Of a stretch of DNA of 64,000 nucleotides, positions 10,508 to 20,334 are shown piece by piece. The position numbers and the translations under genes are program-made. The stretch comes from Lentilitoribacter sp. Alg239-R112 (lineage in GTDB: Bacteria; Pseudomonadota; Alphaproteobacteria; Rhizobiales; Rhizobiaceae). Location: positions 1,674,001 to 1,738,000 of the forward strand of contig NZ_LS999833.1 of the NCBI RefSeq assembly GCF_900537175.1, given 5' to 3'. Within the stretch, counting starts at the first letter, position 1; each line of letters begins with the position of its first letter. The notes under the pieces were generated by a model. That model saw only the letters and a program-made list of their open reading frames with translations, had not been told where the DNA came from and did no database searches.

Positions 10508-11611
10508 TTATCTCAATTTCAAGGTAGCAAGACCAACCATCGCAAGCATAACCGCGATAATCCAGAAGCGCACCACAACCTGACTTTCAGTCCATCCCTT
10601 TTTCTCATAATGATGGTGAATTGGTGCCATTCGGAATACACGCTTGCCAGTTAACTTAAAAGATGCCACCTGAATGATCACGGACATTGTTTCAAGTACA
10701 AACAGACCACCGATAATTGCCATAACAATTTCATGCTTTGTCGCAACTGCAATTGTACCAACAAGACCGCCAAGCGCCAATGACCCAGTATCCCCCATAA
10801 AAATAGCAGCGGGCGGTGCGTTAAACCACAAAAAGCCTAAACCAGCGCCAATGACAGCGCCAAGTATAACTGCGAGTTCACCCGTTCCTGGAACAAAATG
10901 GATCTGCAGATAATTGGCAAAAACAGCATTACCTGCAAGATAAGCAATCGCACCGAAAGAAGCCGCAGCTATCATAACAGGAACAATTGCCAAACCATCA
11001 AGACCATCCGTCAGATTAACAGCGTTACCGGCTGATACGATAACAAACGCACCAAATGGAATGAAAAAGATACCTAGATCTAAAAGAAAATCCTTAAAGA
11101 ACGGAAATGACAGTGATGTCGCAAACGTGTTGCTTTGGTCCGACGTTGCAATCATCGACTGATTTAAAATGAAATAAACTGCAACTCCTGCGAATAAAAA
11201 TTCAAGCAATAATCGTACACGACTGGAAAAACCTTTATCTGATTGCTTGGAAACCTTTAAATAATCATCATAAAACCCGATCGCACCGAAACCTAGAGTC
11301 ACAAGTAGCGTTGTAATAACATATGTATTTGCAAGATCCGCCCATAAGAGAGAGGCAACAATGATACCGGCCAAAATCATCAGGCCACCCATTGTTGGTG
11401 TACCTGCCTTTTTGAAATGTGTCTGAGGTCCATCAGCACGAATGGGTTGCCCTCGCCCCTGCCGAACCCTGAGTGAATCAATCATTTTAGGACCAAATAG
11501 GAAGACGATTAAGGCAGCGGTAAATAACGCCCCGCCGGTTCTAAATGTTATATATCTGAACAAGTTAAAGAGAGGAAAACTATCCGAAAACTCAACCAAC
11601 CAAACAAACAT
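10508..11611 (-). CDS. mraY: Phospho-N-acetylmuramoyl-pentapeptide transferase MraY
   Basis: MraY transfers phospho-MurNAc-pentapeptide to undecaprenyl phosphate, making lipid I at the cytoplasmic membrane. The 367-residue polytopic protein shows the family signatures [28 protein letters not shown] with the catalytic-region aspartates, [26 protein letters not shown], and the [11 protein letters not shown] histidine motif before the last helix. About ten membrane helices are visible. It lies between murF and murD, as is standard. Confidence 0.97.
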   Translation of the reverse strand: MFVWLVEFSDSFPLFNLFRYITFRTGGALFTAALIVFLFGPKMIDSLRVRQGRGQPIRADGPQTHFKKAGTPTMGGLMILAGIIVASLLWADLANTYVITTLLVTLGFGAIGFYDDYLKVSKQSDKGFSSRVRLLLEFLFAGVAVYFILNQSMIATSDQSNTFATSLSFPFFKDFLLDLGIFFIPFGAFVIVSAGNAVNLTDGLDGLAIVPVMIAAASFGAIAYLAGNAVFANYLQIHFVPGTGELAVILGAVIGAGLGFLWFNAPPAAIFMGDTGSLALGGLVGTIAVATKHEIVMAIIGGLFVLETMSVIIQVASFKLTGKRVFRMAPIHHHYEKKGWTESQVVVRFWIIAVMLAMVGLATLKLR

Positions 11612-11638
11612 AAATCCCCCTTATCACCGAATTGGCGA

Positions 11639-13066
11639 TTATTCTTGTTCATTGCTTTCAGGAAATTGTTCCAGCAATTTTTTAACTATTTTTCCAAAAC
11701 CAACACCAAGTGATGATTTAACCATAACAACATCGCCCGGGCGCAATTTAGTAACCAACCAATCAATTATCGCCTTGATTTCAGACCGATAATAAACCTG
11801 GATTTCACCTCTCAAGACATCAGCCAAATGGCTCATATCTTGACCGGAAAGAGCAACGATATCCACCTGCGCATCATACAATGGCTCCGCAAGTTCTGCA
11901 TGAAGCGCCTCTGAGAATCGGCCCATCTCCAACATATCACCCAAAACAGCTATTCGTCGCCCCCCGCGCCCCACATCTGTGGATGAAAGAAGGGAAATGG
12001 CTGCACGCATGGATGCAGGATTTGCATTGTAACTTTCATCAATGAGTGTGAATGTTCCATCACCAATTGAGCATTGAGTGCGAGCACCTCGACCTTTTTC
12101 GGCAGAAAAATCAGCAAGCGCTAAGGCAGCACGTGCCATGTCAGCACCAACAAGCGAGCAAACACCCAATACACCAAGTGCATTTTGTACGAGATGATCG
12201 CCTGGGGCGCCGAGTTTGACGGCAGCTTCTTCGCCGTCAATAATCATACTGAAACACGAACAATCGCTGTGGCTCTTACAAGAAATCAATCTAAAATCGG
12301 ATCGCTCATCTTGACCAAAAGACTTTGAATTTTGAGCCATGCCTAGTTCTTCTGCACGCTCTAAAAGGTGGTCATACTGATCATTATCTCGATTTAAAAC
12401 AACAGAACCTTCTGAAATAACACCTTCCATAATTTCAGATTTCGCATCTGCGATCTCTGTAATATCGTTAAAATTGCCCATATGTGCAGCTTCAACGGTG
12501 GTGATCAAAGCTATATGAGGTTGGACCATATCTATAAGTGTTCTAATCTCTCCTGTATGGTTCATTCCGACTTCAAAAACACCGAAATCAGTATCCTTTG
12601 GCATTCTAGCCAAAGTTAGGGGAACACCCCAATGGTTATTAAATGAAGCCACAGAAGCATGAACTTTTCCTGATGGGCTAAGCGCTGTTCGCAACATTTC
12701 TTTGGCAGTTGTTTTGCCAACAGATCCGGTGATAGCAATCACTTTACCTGCTACTCGGGCTCTGGCAGCTCGGCCTAAAGCCTCCATTGCGACTAAAACG
12801 TCTTCCACAATTATCATCGGTGCGGTTAGGCTCACAAGTGAAGGTATTTTTTCCTCTGCGACAACCAAGACACCTGCACCATTTGCAAGCGCTGACGTTA
12901 CAAATTCATGCCCATCAAATCGATCGCCCTTAATAGCAAAGAATGCGCCACCTTGATCCATATTACGACTGTCAATTGAGATGCCTGTAATACCTTCAGG
13001 CATATTACCATGTGCACGACCATGCATAACCGAGATCATATCGGAAATTGTCCAAAGAAGATCCAT
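11639..13066 (-). CDS. murF: UDP-MurNAc-tripeptide--D-Ala-D-Ala ligase MurF
   Basis: MurF attaches D-Ala-D-Ala (from Ddl) to the UDP-MurNAc-tripeptide. The 475-residue product has the MurE/F-type N-terminus (ITGISIDSRNMDQGGAFFAIKGDRFDGHEF), the P-loop AITGSVGKTTAKEML near residue 115, NNHWGVPLTL, and LIDESYNANPASMRAAI in the C-terminal half. Start and murE stop share one base (TGATG). Family length is normal. Confidence 0.96.
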   Translation of the reverse strand: MDLLWTISDMISVMHGRAHGNMPEGITGISIDSRNMDQGGAFFAIKGDRFDGHEFVTSALANGAGVLVVAEEKIPSLVSLTAPMIIVEDVLVAMEALGRAARARVAGKVIAITGSVGKTTAKEMLRTALSPSGKVHASVASFNNHWGVPLTLARMPKDTDFGVFEVGMNHTGEIRTLIDMVQPHIALITTVEAAHMGNFNDITEIADAKSEIMEGVISEGSVVLNRDNDQYDHLLERAEELGMAQNSKSFGQDERSDFRLISCKSHSDCSCFSMIIDGEEAAVKLGAPGDHLVQNALGVLGVCSLVGADMARAALALADFSAEKGRGARTQCSIGDGTFTLIDESYNANPASMRAAISLLSSTDVGRGGRRIAVLGDMLEMGRFSEALHAELAEPLYDAQVDIVALSGQDMSHLADVLRGEIQVYYRSEIKAIIDWLVTKLRPGDVVMVKSSLGVGFGKIVKKLLEQFPESNEQE

Positions 13067-14529
13067 CAGTAAGCACCCTTAATAGCCTTCAATGCTTCTT
13101 TATGATCCGAAAATGGCAAGGTTACATCTCCGACAAGTTGTCCTTCTTCATGCCCTTTTCCTGCAATAACCAAAGTATCACCCTCTTTCAGCATTCTAAC
13201 TGCTTGCTCTATGGCCTCGCCTCGTCCTTCTATTTCAATGGCATCGGGCACGGCTTTAAGAATCTCAGATCGAATTTGAGCAGCATTTTCTGTACGCGGG
13301 TTATCATCTGTCACAATTGAGATGTTAGATAAACGGTGCGCGATTTCTCCCATGATCGGGCGTTTGCCCTTATCTCGATCACCACCGCAGCCAAAGACTA
13401 AGACAATACGCCCAGTGGTAAACGGTCTAACCGCGCTTAACACCTGTTCAAGTGCATCCGGTTTATGTGCATAATCGACATAAACAGGGGCACCAGACTT
13501 AGATTTACCAATTAACTCTAACCGACCGGGAGCCCCTTTAATCTGGCTAAGCGCCTTAAACACACTCTCAGCCGATGTACCAGTCGAGATACATAAACCA
13601 GCAGCTACAAGCGCATTGGAAAGTTGAAAATCACCAGCCAAAGGCAAATATAATGAAAACAATTGGCCATCAAACATAACTTCGGCTCGTTGACTATGGC
13701 GCAATTGTTCAACACGTTTAACCGTCAAATATTTGCCATTTCGCCCCACGGTGTGCACATTATTTCCGGCAGCCTTGGCCGCGGAAATGGTTGCTTGCGA
13801 ATATTCATCGTCTGCAAAAATCACTGCCGGAGCACCATTTGGTAAAACACGCCTGAACAATTCAAGCTTCGCATCCAAATAATGCTCTATAGTAGGGTGA
13901 TAATCCATATGATCACGGCCTAAATTCGTAAACGCCCCTGCGGTTAACTCAACCCCATCAAGTCTATATTGATCAAGACCATGACTTGAAGCTTCCATAG
14001 AACAATGGGTAACACCATCCTGCGCCAGTTGATCAAGCAGTTTATGAAGTGTCACTGAATCGGGCGTCGTTAAGCTACCATATTCGGTACCCTTTGGAGA
14101 AATGACTCCGGTGGTGCCGATCATCGCGGCCTGATCTCCTGCAAATTCCCAAATCTGGCGAACGAAAGAAGCAACTGATGTCTTGCCCGCTGTTCCAGTT
14201 ACCGCCACGATACAACGCGGCTGATTAGGATAAAATTTCGCTGAAATCCGCGCCAATGCAAGGCGTGCATTCTCTGAACGCAACACTGGAACAGTGCTAT
14301 CAGCTATATTAGAGCTATCTTCGCAAACAATCGCTATCGCACCTTGCGAAATAGCATCAGCAACAAAGTCTGCACCTTCTGCACGACTGCCGGATAGAGC
14401 AAAGAAGACATCGCCGGACTTAACCTTACGACTATCTGTATTAATTCCAACAATAACAGGATTTGATTTGTGAGACTCCGGATTGGTAAGTTTTAAACCC
14501 ACCAATTCAATCATGTCGTCTAATTTCAT
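13066..14529 (-). CDS. murE: UDP-MurNAc-L-Ala-D-Glu--2,6-diaminopimelate ligase MurE
   Basis: MurE adds the third peptide residue. The 487-residue protein has the N-terminal [18 protein letters not shown], the P-loop [19 protein letters not shown] around residue 111, and the acceptor-binding [19 protein letters not shown] with the DNPR motif, which specifies meso-diaminopimelate rather than lysine. That is the expected Gram-negative wall chemistry. It lies between ftsI and murF in the dcw operon. Confidence 0.96.
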   Translation of the reverse strand: MKLDDMIELVGLKLTNPESHKSNPVIVGINTDSRKVKSGDVFFALSGSRAEGADFVADAISQGAIAIVCEDSSNIADSTVPVLRSENARLALARISAKFYPNQPRCIVAVTGTAGKTSVASFVRQIWEFAGDQAAMIGTTGVISPKGTEYGSLTTPDSVTLHKLLDQLAQDGVTHCSMEASSHGLDQYRLDGVELTAGAFTNLGRDHMDYHPTIEHYLDAKLELFRRVLPNGAPAVIFADDEYSQATISAAKAAGNNVHTVGRNGKYLTVKRVEQLRHSQRAEVMFDGQLFSLYLPLAGDFQLSNALVAAGLCISTGTSAESVFKALSQIKGAPGRLELIGKSKSGAPVYVDYAHKPDALEQVLSAVRPFTTGRIVLVFGCGGDRDKGKRPIMGEIAHRLSNISIVTDDNPRTENAAQIRSEILKAVPDAIEIEGRGEAIEQAVRMLKEGDTLVIAGKGHEEGQLVGDVTLPFSDHKEALKAIKGAY

Positions 14530-14593
14530 GCTACCCTCATATCCGCAATCAGGCCGAATCTATACCACAAACTTGCGTTCAAAATGTGGTTTA

Positions 14594-16318
14594 TTAGTAT
14601 GATTGAAGTAAAGCTTCACCGTTTTTCCCGAATTTTGGGCGAACACCTAAAAGAGCAGCAGAGCGCCTGATGACAGCTTGTACCGTCGGAGCTGCATTTG
14701 TACCAGCGGTTGCGTATTTCTTGCCTTCTTCTGGCTTTGGTTCATCAACGATGACCAGGACAACATATTGCGGATCATCAATTGGAAACGCCGATAAAAA
14801 CGCATTAAACCTTACTTTCGAAGAATACCGACCATTGACGACTTTTTCAGCCGTTCCCGTTTTGCCACCAACCCAATAGCCTTCAACCTCGGCATTGCGT
14901 CCAGACCCTTTTTCAACATTCATACGCATAAGTGTTCGCATAGATTGACTGGTCTTCTCGGTCATCACGTGCCGCATAACTTTGTCGGCCTCTTCGCGTG
15001 ATCTTGGCAAAAATGTTGGCGAAATAAGTTTGCCGCCATTCATCAATGCAGCTGCCGCAACAGCTGTTTGCAACGGTGTTGTCGCCACACCATGGCCAAA
15101 TGAAATGGTGACAGAGTTGATTTTCTTCCACTTTGCCGGCTCAGAAGGTCTGGCAACTTCTGGGAGTTCCGTTTTCATACGATCAAGAAGGCCTAAACGT
15201 TTTAGGAAATCCCGATGACCTTCGATACCTACAACATCCGCCATTTTTGCGGTGCCAATATTGGACGAATAAATGAAGATTTCAGGAACAGACAGAACAC
15301 GTTTCTTTCCATGAAAATCAGAGATGGTAAAACCACCGATGCGGATCGGCTTGCGTGCATCAAAACGACTATTCATAGTAACATGACCAGAATCAAGTGC
15401 CATTGCAGTGGTAAATGCCTTGAACGTCGAGCCCATTTCATAGGCTCCCGCCGTCATCCGGTTCAAACGATCTTTTTTCAGCGCATCAACAGGATCATTC
15501 GGATTGTAGTCAGGTAGTGAAGATAGCGCAATCACTTCTCCAGTGTGCACATCGAGAACAACACCTGCCGTCGCAATTGCTTTATATCGCTCCATTGCCG
15601 CAGATAACTCATCGCGCAAAACGTGCTGAACACGAAGATCCAATGATAATTGAACAGGTTCTAAAGCTTCATCCACTGTTAGCCCTGCGAGCGCTAGATC
15701 GCCAAGTCCCTGCCCGTCAACAAACTTCTCCATGCCCGCAATGCCAACATTATCGATATTGACATGCCCTACAACATGAGAAGCGGTTGGACCACCAGGG
15801 TAAAAGCGGCGCTTTTCTGGCCTAAAACCAATCCCTGGAATCCCTCTAGCGAGAATCGCATTTTGTTGGCCTGGTGTAAGCTGACGTTGTAACCACTGAA
15901 AACGGGATTTGGACGACAGTTTCCGATATGTTTTTTTGATATCAAGATCCGGCAACACCAATGCAAGCTGCTCCACCACTTCATCAGGATCAATAATTTT
16001 ATGTGGTTGTGCAAATAGAGAGACAGTTCGAATATCCGTTGCCAATACTTCCCCGTTGCGATCATGAAGATCAGGGCGGGAGGCAAGAAGCCGATTGCTT
16101 GGTGGAATGGAGGATACTGTCTCTGGTGATCGAAGACCATACTCAATAAGTCGTCCACCCATTGTGGCAAATACTAAGATGAAGGCTATCATAGCTAGTG
16201 CGACACGATTACCGCCACGATTTGCATCTGCCTTATGATTTCCATCTATTACGATAGCGCTTTCAGGAGATGCATTTTTTAATCCAGAAAATGTTGAACG
16301 GAATAATTTCATGATCAT
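14594..16318 (-). CDS. ftsI: Penicillin-binding protein 3, septal transpeptidase FtsI
   Basis: FtsI is the class B penicillin-binding protein that cross-links septal peptidoglycan. The 574-residue product has a cytoplasmic N-terminus, one membrane anchor near residues 38-58 (VALAMIAFILVFATMGG), a PBP dimerisation domain (SRPDLHDRNGEVLATDI), and a transpeptidase domain. The domain carries the active-site serine motif GSTFKAF (STFK), the SSN motif (IYSSNIGTAKM), and KTGTAEK. A second ATG two codons in could be the start. It overlaps ftsL by four bases. Confidence 0.96.
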   Translation of the reverse strand: MIMKLFRSTFSGLKNASPESAIVIDGNHKADANRGGNRVALAMIAFILVFATMGGRLIEYGLRSPETVSSIPPSNRLLASRPDLHDRNGEVLATDIRTVSLFAQPHKIIDPDEVVEQLALVLPDLDIKKTYRKLSSKSRFQWLQRQLTPGQQNAILARGIPGIGFRPEKRRFYPGGPTASHVVGHVNIDNVGIAGMEKFVDGQGLGDLALAGLTVDEALEPVQLSLDLRVQHVLRDELSAAMERYKAIATAGVVLDVHTGEVIALSSLPDYNPNDPVDALKKDRLNRMTAGAYEMGSTFKAFTTAMALDSGHVTMNSRFDARKPIRIGGFTISDFHGKKRVLSVPEIFIYSSNIGTAKMADVVGIEGHRDFLKRLGLLDRMKTELPEVARPSEPAKWKKINSVTISFGHGVATTPLQTAVAAAALMNGGKLISPTFLPRSREEADKVMRHVMTEKTSQSMRTLMRMNVEKGSGRNAEVEGYWVGGKTGTAEKVVNGRYSSKVRFNAFLSAFPIDDPQYVVLVIVDEPKPEEGKKYATAGTNAAPTVQAVIRRSAALLGVRPKFGKNGEALLQSY

Positions 16319-16656
16319 TCCACCGAGCCTGTCATAATTGCATCAGCAATTGCATCTACTTCAGGCTCCGGCCTAAATCGGGGCAATTCACTAGCAGTTA
16401 CAATCTGTTGTGCTTCAGTTGTTTGCAATTGCAATTGCTCTTGAAATGCCTGAATTAATTTCTGAACTCGACTTGGCTGATTAAGCAAACTCCAGTCAGC
16501 TTCTAATAAATCGATCGTATCTTTGTGATCACGAATTTCACTCTGAAGGCGTTTAATTTCCGCCAAACGATCCTCCGATTGCCCCTTAATATGAAACGTA
16601 TAGGCTGACGCGCTGAGGATCAGGGCCATGAGGATAACTTCAAATGCTCTAAACAT
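16315..16656 (-). CDS. ftsL: Cell division protein FtsL
   Basis: FtsL is a small bitopic divisome protein that pairs with FtsB and FtsQ through a periplasmic coiled coil. The 113-residue product has a single N-terminal membrane segment (EVILMALILSASAYTF, about 6-22) followed by a heptad-rich helix (RLAEIKRLQSEIRDHKDTI). Sequence identity in this family is low, so the call rests on topology, size and the position directly between rsmH (adjacent stop) and ftsI. Confidence 0.88.
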   Translation of the reverse strand: MFRAFEVILMALILSASAYTFHIKGQSEDRLAEIKRLQSEIRDHKDTIDLLEADWSLLNQPSRVQKLIQAFQEQLQLQTTEAQQIVTASELPRFRPEPEVDAIADAIMTGSVE

Positions 16657-17688
16657 CTAGGAACTCCTCAAAACTAAATGCAATGGATACAAATCAGGCA
16701 AACCAAAGACCTTCATATCAGATGCGCCTGCGGGAGCATGAGTACGAATTCCAGCTCGCAGCTTCGCCGAGCGTGATCTAGGATTGATCGCGAGCTCTTC
16801 ATCACTGGCACTTATCACACCTTTTTTACCAATCGCCTCAAAACTTGCCTCAACAACATGGACTTGAGGAAGGTGTCGCGAACCTGAAATCCGCCCAAAA
16901 CGATCTGCGAAAAACTTCTTCACAATTCGATCCTCTAATGAATGAAAGGTAACAACAACCAAACGCCCACCAGGCTTCAATGCTTTTTCAGCGGCCAACA
17001 AAGATCGCGCCAACTCACCCAACTCATCGTTGACGTAGATTCGCAACGCCTGAAAAACACGTGTTGCTGGATGAATACGATCCTTCATTTTTCTTGGCGA
17101 TGTTTTTTCAATGAGTTTTGCAAGTTCGCCAGTCGTATGAAACTCTTGCTCTGCACGAGCATCGACTATCGCACGTGCAAGACGACCAGCCTTTTTCTCT
17201 TCACCATAAAATCCAAAAATTCTTGCGAGGTCGCCAAGCTTCAAACGGTTAACAACATCAGCAGCGGTTACCCCATCTTGTGCCATGCGCATATCAAGCG
17301 GACCATCTTGCATAAATGAAAACCCGCGTTCTGCCTGATCAATCTGCATAGAAGATACGCCGATATCCAGCACGACGCCATCAAGTGTGCCATCTTCACA
17401 AAAATCAGAAATTTGAGAGAACTTGGCATGTTTTAACGAAAGCTGTTCGGCATATTTTTCAACAAGATGGGATGCATTATCAATTACATCTGGATCTTGA
17501 TCTGTGGCAATAACATTTGCGCCTCGCTCCAACAAAGCGGTACTATAACCACCGGCACCAAACGTGCCATCAAAGATTAGTTTTCCATCTGAAGGTTCAA
17601 GTGCCTTAATAACCTCAGAGAGAAGAACCGGGATATGATCGACTGGTCCGCCATCGACGTCGTTATTGCCGTCAAAACTCGTCACCAT
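16657..17688 (-). CDS. rsmH: 16S rRNA (cytosine-1402-N4)-methyltransferase RsmH (MraW)
   Basis: RsmH methylates the N4 position of C1402 in 16S rRNA, in the ribosomal P site. The product (343 aa) has [13 protein letters not shown], the SAM-binding [51 protein letters not shown] and [13 protein letters not shown], all hallmarks of MraW. I placed the start at the ATG at 17688, which has GAGGAAA upstream and lies 14 bases after mraZ. The same frame stays open much further upstream through mraZ, but that part is the wrong frame of mraZ and has no family similarity. Confidence 0.96.
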   Translation of the reverse strand: MVTSFDGNNDVDGGPVDHIPVLLSEVIKALEPSDGKLIFDGTFGAGGYSTALLERGANVIATDQDPDVIDNASHLVEKYAEQLSLKHAKFSQISDFCEDGTLDGVVLDIGVSSMQIDQAERGFSFMQDGPLDMRMAQDGVTAADVVNRLKLGDLARIFGFYGEEKKAGRLARAIVDARAEQEFHTTGELAKLIEKTSPRKMKDRIHPATRVFQALRIYVNDELGELARSLLAAEKALKPGGRLVVVTFHSLEDRIVKKFFADRFGRISGSRHLPQVHVVEASFEAIGKKGVISASDEELAINPRSRSAKLRAGIRTHAPAGASDMKVFGLPDLYPLHLVLRSS

Positions 17689-17702
17689 CCCGTTTCCTCG
17701 TC

Positions 17703-18143
17703 TCAGGTTGAACGAATATTTTTGTCTATCCGCTCTTGCCGGGTTTCGTCTTGCATCCTCGACAATGCAGACGGCTCCCAAATCTGAAAATGATCGCCGC
17801 GACCTACAAAGGTCACTTGATCCTCTATCCCAGTGAAATCGCGAATAAAATCGGTTATCACCAGGCGCCCCTCTCCGTCGAGCTTCATAAACACGCCGCC
17901 GCCGTGAATAAGAAGTGACATCTTGTTGGCATCCATCGAAAATGGATCGCCTTGATCTATATGCCTTTCGAACCGCTCCAAAACCTCTGGTCCAGCGATT
18001 GAAATCGCGGGAAATATGAAATCCTGAAACACGTACAGTTCGTCTATATTCAAGCGCATCAACACATTGCGGAATACCGATGGGACGGACACGCGACCCT
18101 TGGCATCCACTTTTTTTGTCACCTGTGACAAAAACCTGTTCAT
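17703..18143 (-). CDS. mraZ: Transcriptional regulator MraZ
   Basis: MraZ is a ring-forming AbrB/SpoVT-fold DNA-binding protein that represses its own dcw operon in E. coli. The 146-residue product starts [19 protein letters not shown], the first of two MraZ half-repeats with the DAKGRVSVP signature. The second half carries [18 protein letters not shown]. It is the first gene of the cluster, with a leader of about 150 bases. Four TGGGN boxes upstream fit an autoregulatory role. Confidence 0.95.
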   Translation of the reverse strand: MNRFLSQVTKKVDAKGRVSVPSVFRNVLMRLNIDELYVFQDFIFPAISIAGPEVLERFERHIDQGDPFSMDANKMSLLIHGGGVFMKLDGEGRLVITDFIRDFTGIEDQVTFVGRGDHFQIWEPSALSRMQDETRQERIDKNIRST

Positions 18144-18491
18144 GACGCACGACTAACTTACCTGCCAAGCGACCAGACTTTTGCTGACCTGCAAAAGTTA
18201 CAGCCGTCTGAAATTCACCAAACCGCCCAAAATATCGTTCCGCACTTTCACGAACACTGTGGGATAACAAATCCGAATATTTTGACCTTCTTTGGGATAT
18301 CATGGGCATATTTGGGCGTCAATGGGATTTTACAGTTTGTTAATAAATCATATTACCAATTCACCCATTCATGACTCTTTATGATTAATGAACAGTTAGG
18401 ATTCGCTCTTAAGAAGAAAAATTCGAGAATATCTGATAGGTTTGGATCAAAAGCTCACCAACCAGTCAAACACACCAAAAAAAATTTAAAA
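18144..18491 (-). other. mraZ leader and promoter region
   Basis: This stretch without a supported gene holds the MraZ boxes at 18293-18327 and, downstream of them, about 150 bases of untranslated leader before mraZ. An extra unphased TGGGA occurs at 18260. The part from 18330 to 18480 is A/T-rich and lies past the 3' end of the RNase P RNA. No further gene is supported. Confidence 0.6.
18293..18327. promoter_or_regulatory. MraZ-type operator: four TGGGN boxes, 10-bp period
   Basis: On the + strand TGGGA, TGGGC, TGGGC and TGGGA begin at 18293, 18303, 18313 and 18323, each separated by exactly five bases. E. coli MraZ binds direct TGGGN repeats with 5-base spacers. On the coding (minus) strand a TTGACG at 18322-18317 could be the -35 element, so the boxes would overlap the operon promoter. 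No strong -10 was found. It lies about 150 bases before the mraZ ATG. Confidence 0.8.
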
Positions 18492-18905
18492 TGCCAGTCG
18501 GCCTATAAGCCGGGTTTTGTATGGCCACTGCCTTCGCAGCAGCGTGACAACCATTCCTCTGGGACAGAGCTTACGCACTGCCTCCTGCAACCTACCCGGA
18601 TGACTAGCTTGGAAAAAGCCGGTGCCGAAGCACCACATCATCCCTATTTGGTCTTGCTCCCGATGGGGTTTACACTGCCGTCTTTGTTACCAAATAACGC
18701 GGTGGGCTCTTACCCCACCATTTCACCCTTACCCAATATTTTGCCGCAAAGCGACGTAGTATCAGGCGGTATAATTTCTGCTGCACTTTCCCTAGGGTCG
18801 CCCCCGCCGGATGTTATCCGGCATCGTTTTTCCATGGAGCCCGGACTTTCCTCTCGCAGCAAGCTAAAATTAGCGAACTACAAGCGGTTGCCCAGCCGAC
18901 TGGCA
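18492..18905 (-). ncRNA. rnpB: RNase P RNA (bacterial class A)
   Basis: The catalytic RNA that matures tRNA 5' ends. The minus strand contains the universal GAGGAAAGTCCGGGCTCC near its 5' end (about 18858-18841) and the matching 3' element AAACCCGGCTTATAGGCCGA (about 18517-18498). The terminal P1 helix is visible: TGCCAGTCGGC near 18903 pairs with GCCGACTGGCA near 18492. The total is about 410 nt, normal for alphaproteobacteria. A TATAGG at 18918-18913 fits a -10 box placing the 5' end near 18905. Confidence 0.95.
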
Positions 18906-18959
18906 AAAAAAGCCCTATACCAAGCGCGCAGGAATATCCAGCAATAATAGTTACAATGA

Positions 18960-19448
18960 TTAGCGAAGAATTGCTTTTACTTTCTGGCAATATTTTGCGG
19001 AAACTGGATTCATGCGCTTAGCATAATGCCCTGCATTGTACTTGAGGATCGCACCACAGGTCGTTCCGCCACCGCGCTTATAAGCTTCACCCAAATATTT
19101 CATGCCATAAGCGATGTTATTCTCCGGATTATATAGCGCTTTCGTTGAACCAGTATAACCCATGCCGCGCGCGGTTGCGGGCTTAATCTGCATTAAACCA
19201 ACTTCACCCGCACGACCACGAGCGCTGGCTTTATAATTGCTCTCAATTTTTACAATTGCATGTGCTAGCTTTACAGGCACGCCATTTTTTTTGGCATGTT
19301 TGGAAATTAGCTTATTATATGGCGCACTATTTTTAGTTGATTTTGAAACAGATGAAGTTTTTGTTGATTTATCAACACTATTTGCTGTCTGACACGCAGA
19401 CAGAGATAATAAGCTGACCGTCAGGCCAGCAGCGATATTGAGCTTCAT
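18960..19448 (-). CDS. Small lytic transglycosylase lipoprotein (Slt domain)
   Basis: The 162-residue product has a lipoprotein signal with lipobox LSAC (Cys19), a Ser/Thr/Lys-rich linker to about residue 45, and a single Slt (GH23-type) domain. The catalytic-glutamate motif is AIVKIESNYKASA, followed by GEVGLMQIKPATA and the terminal ILKYNAGHYAKRM. It should cleave the MurNAc-GlcNAc bond, anchored to the outer or inner membrane. AAGGA lies just before the ATG. It sits 55 bases from rnpB on the same strand. The family is usually longer, so this is a minimal version. Confidence 0.85.
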   Translation of the reverse strand: MKLNIAAGLTVSLLSLSACQTANSVDKSTKTSSVSKSTKNSAPYNKLISKHAKKNGVPVKLAHAIVKIESNYKASARGRAGEVGLMQIKPATARGMGYTGSTKALYNPENNIAYGMKYLGEAYKRGGGTTCGAILKYNAGHYAKRMNPVSAKYCQKVKAILR

Positions 19449-19587
19449 AGAAGATCCTTGTTATTTTTGAATTTCCTTGGGAGGAAGATAAGCGTTAGTT
19501 GCGCTCTCTAAACGGCGAAATCTAGTCAAAAATGTGTCAAAGGATTCAATTTCCGTTACAGAACTGACACATTAGTTGCTTCAAATT

Positions 19588-20334
19588 CTAGTTTTCTGCC
19601 AAAAGCCGATGCAAAGTTTCGATTGTCGACATATCTGCAATGCCATCGACCTTCTCCGGCCGAAAATGTCGCTGGAACGCAATGATAACAGCCTCAGTCA
19701 ACTCATCAAATTGACCGTTCACTTCTAAACCATATCCATATAGGCCGAGCATGGATTGCAATGCCTCTATCGGTTGACCACTTTCACCGCGCATAAAATA
19801 ACGCCCGCCAGAAATAGGAGATGGGTCCACATAATGCCCTACTCCCTGATCGGCAAGTGCTTTCCAAGAAAACCATTCACCTGGATCACGCTTACGTAAA
19901 GGAGCAATATCTGAATGTGCCAGAACACGTTTAGGATCGATATTATGACGAGCAATAATTGATCGAGATAAACCGATGACAGATTGCATCTGGACATCAG
20001 GATAAATTGGGCATCCAGCTTCATGGCCTTGATTAGCAACTTCTATTCCGATTGACCTTGAATTAATATCGACTTCGCCATGCCAACTGCTCTGACCTGC
20101 ATGCCACGCTCTTTTTTCTTCCGCCACGAGTTGAGAAATTTCGCCATTCTCATCAACAAGATAGTGAGCAGAAACTTCTGCTTCTTCCGCACAAAGCCAA
20201 TCACATGCCGCTTTTGCTGTTTCCATCGCAGTATAGTGCAGAACAAGCATATCGGGCTTAGATACACCTTTACGCTCCCCAAAATTTGGTGATGGAACAA
20301 CAATTGCACGATCAAAATCCGGCGCAAATGTCAT
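19588..20334 (-). CDS. N-acetylmuramoyl-L-alanine amidase (AmpD-like) with peptidoglycan-binding domain
   Basis: This is a zinc amidase that cuts the bond between MurNAc and L-Ala in cell-wall fragments. The Amidase_2 domain shows zinc-ligand segments LVLHYTAMETAKAA, RAWHAGQSSWHGE and VLAHSDIAPLRKRDPGEWF. A C-terminal PG_binding_1 domain (GQPIEALQSMLGLYGYGLEVNGQFD) covers about residues 185-245. There is no signal peptide, as in cytoplasmic AmpD, though AmpD itself lacks the extra domain. The start overlaps the upstream J-protein stop (TAATG), so the two genes form an operon. Naming it ampD outright would be overconfident. Confidence 0.85.
   Translation of the reverse strand: MTFAPDFDRAIVVPSPNFGERKGVSKPDMLVLHYTAMETAKAACDWLCAEEAEVSAHYLVDENGEISQLVAEEKRAWHAGQSSWHGEVDINSRSIGIEVANQGHEAGCPIYPDVQMQSVIGLSRSIIARHNIDPKRVLAHSDIAPLRKRDPGEWFSWKALADQGVGHYVDPSPISGGRYFMRGESGQPIEALQSMLGLYGYGLEVNGQFDELTEAVIIAFQRHFRPEKVDGIADMSTIETLHRLLAEN

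Noticed and set aside
10046..10654. 202-codon + strand frame
   Set aside because: It is antisense to murD and mraY, which have full family motifs; no ribosome-binding site or domain.
17689..18309. Apparent N-terminal extension of rsmH to 550 codons
   Set aside because: This region is mraZ in another frame. The extension has no rsmH similarity, and ATG 17688 has a ribosome-binding site.
18381..18947. 188-codon + strand frame
   Set aside because: It runs antisense across the RNase P RNA; its codons only reflect the structured RNA gene.
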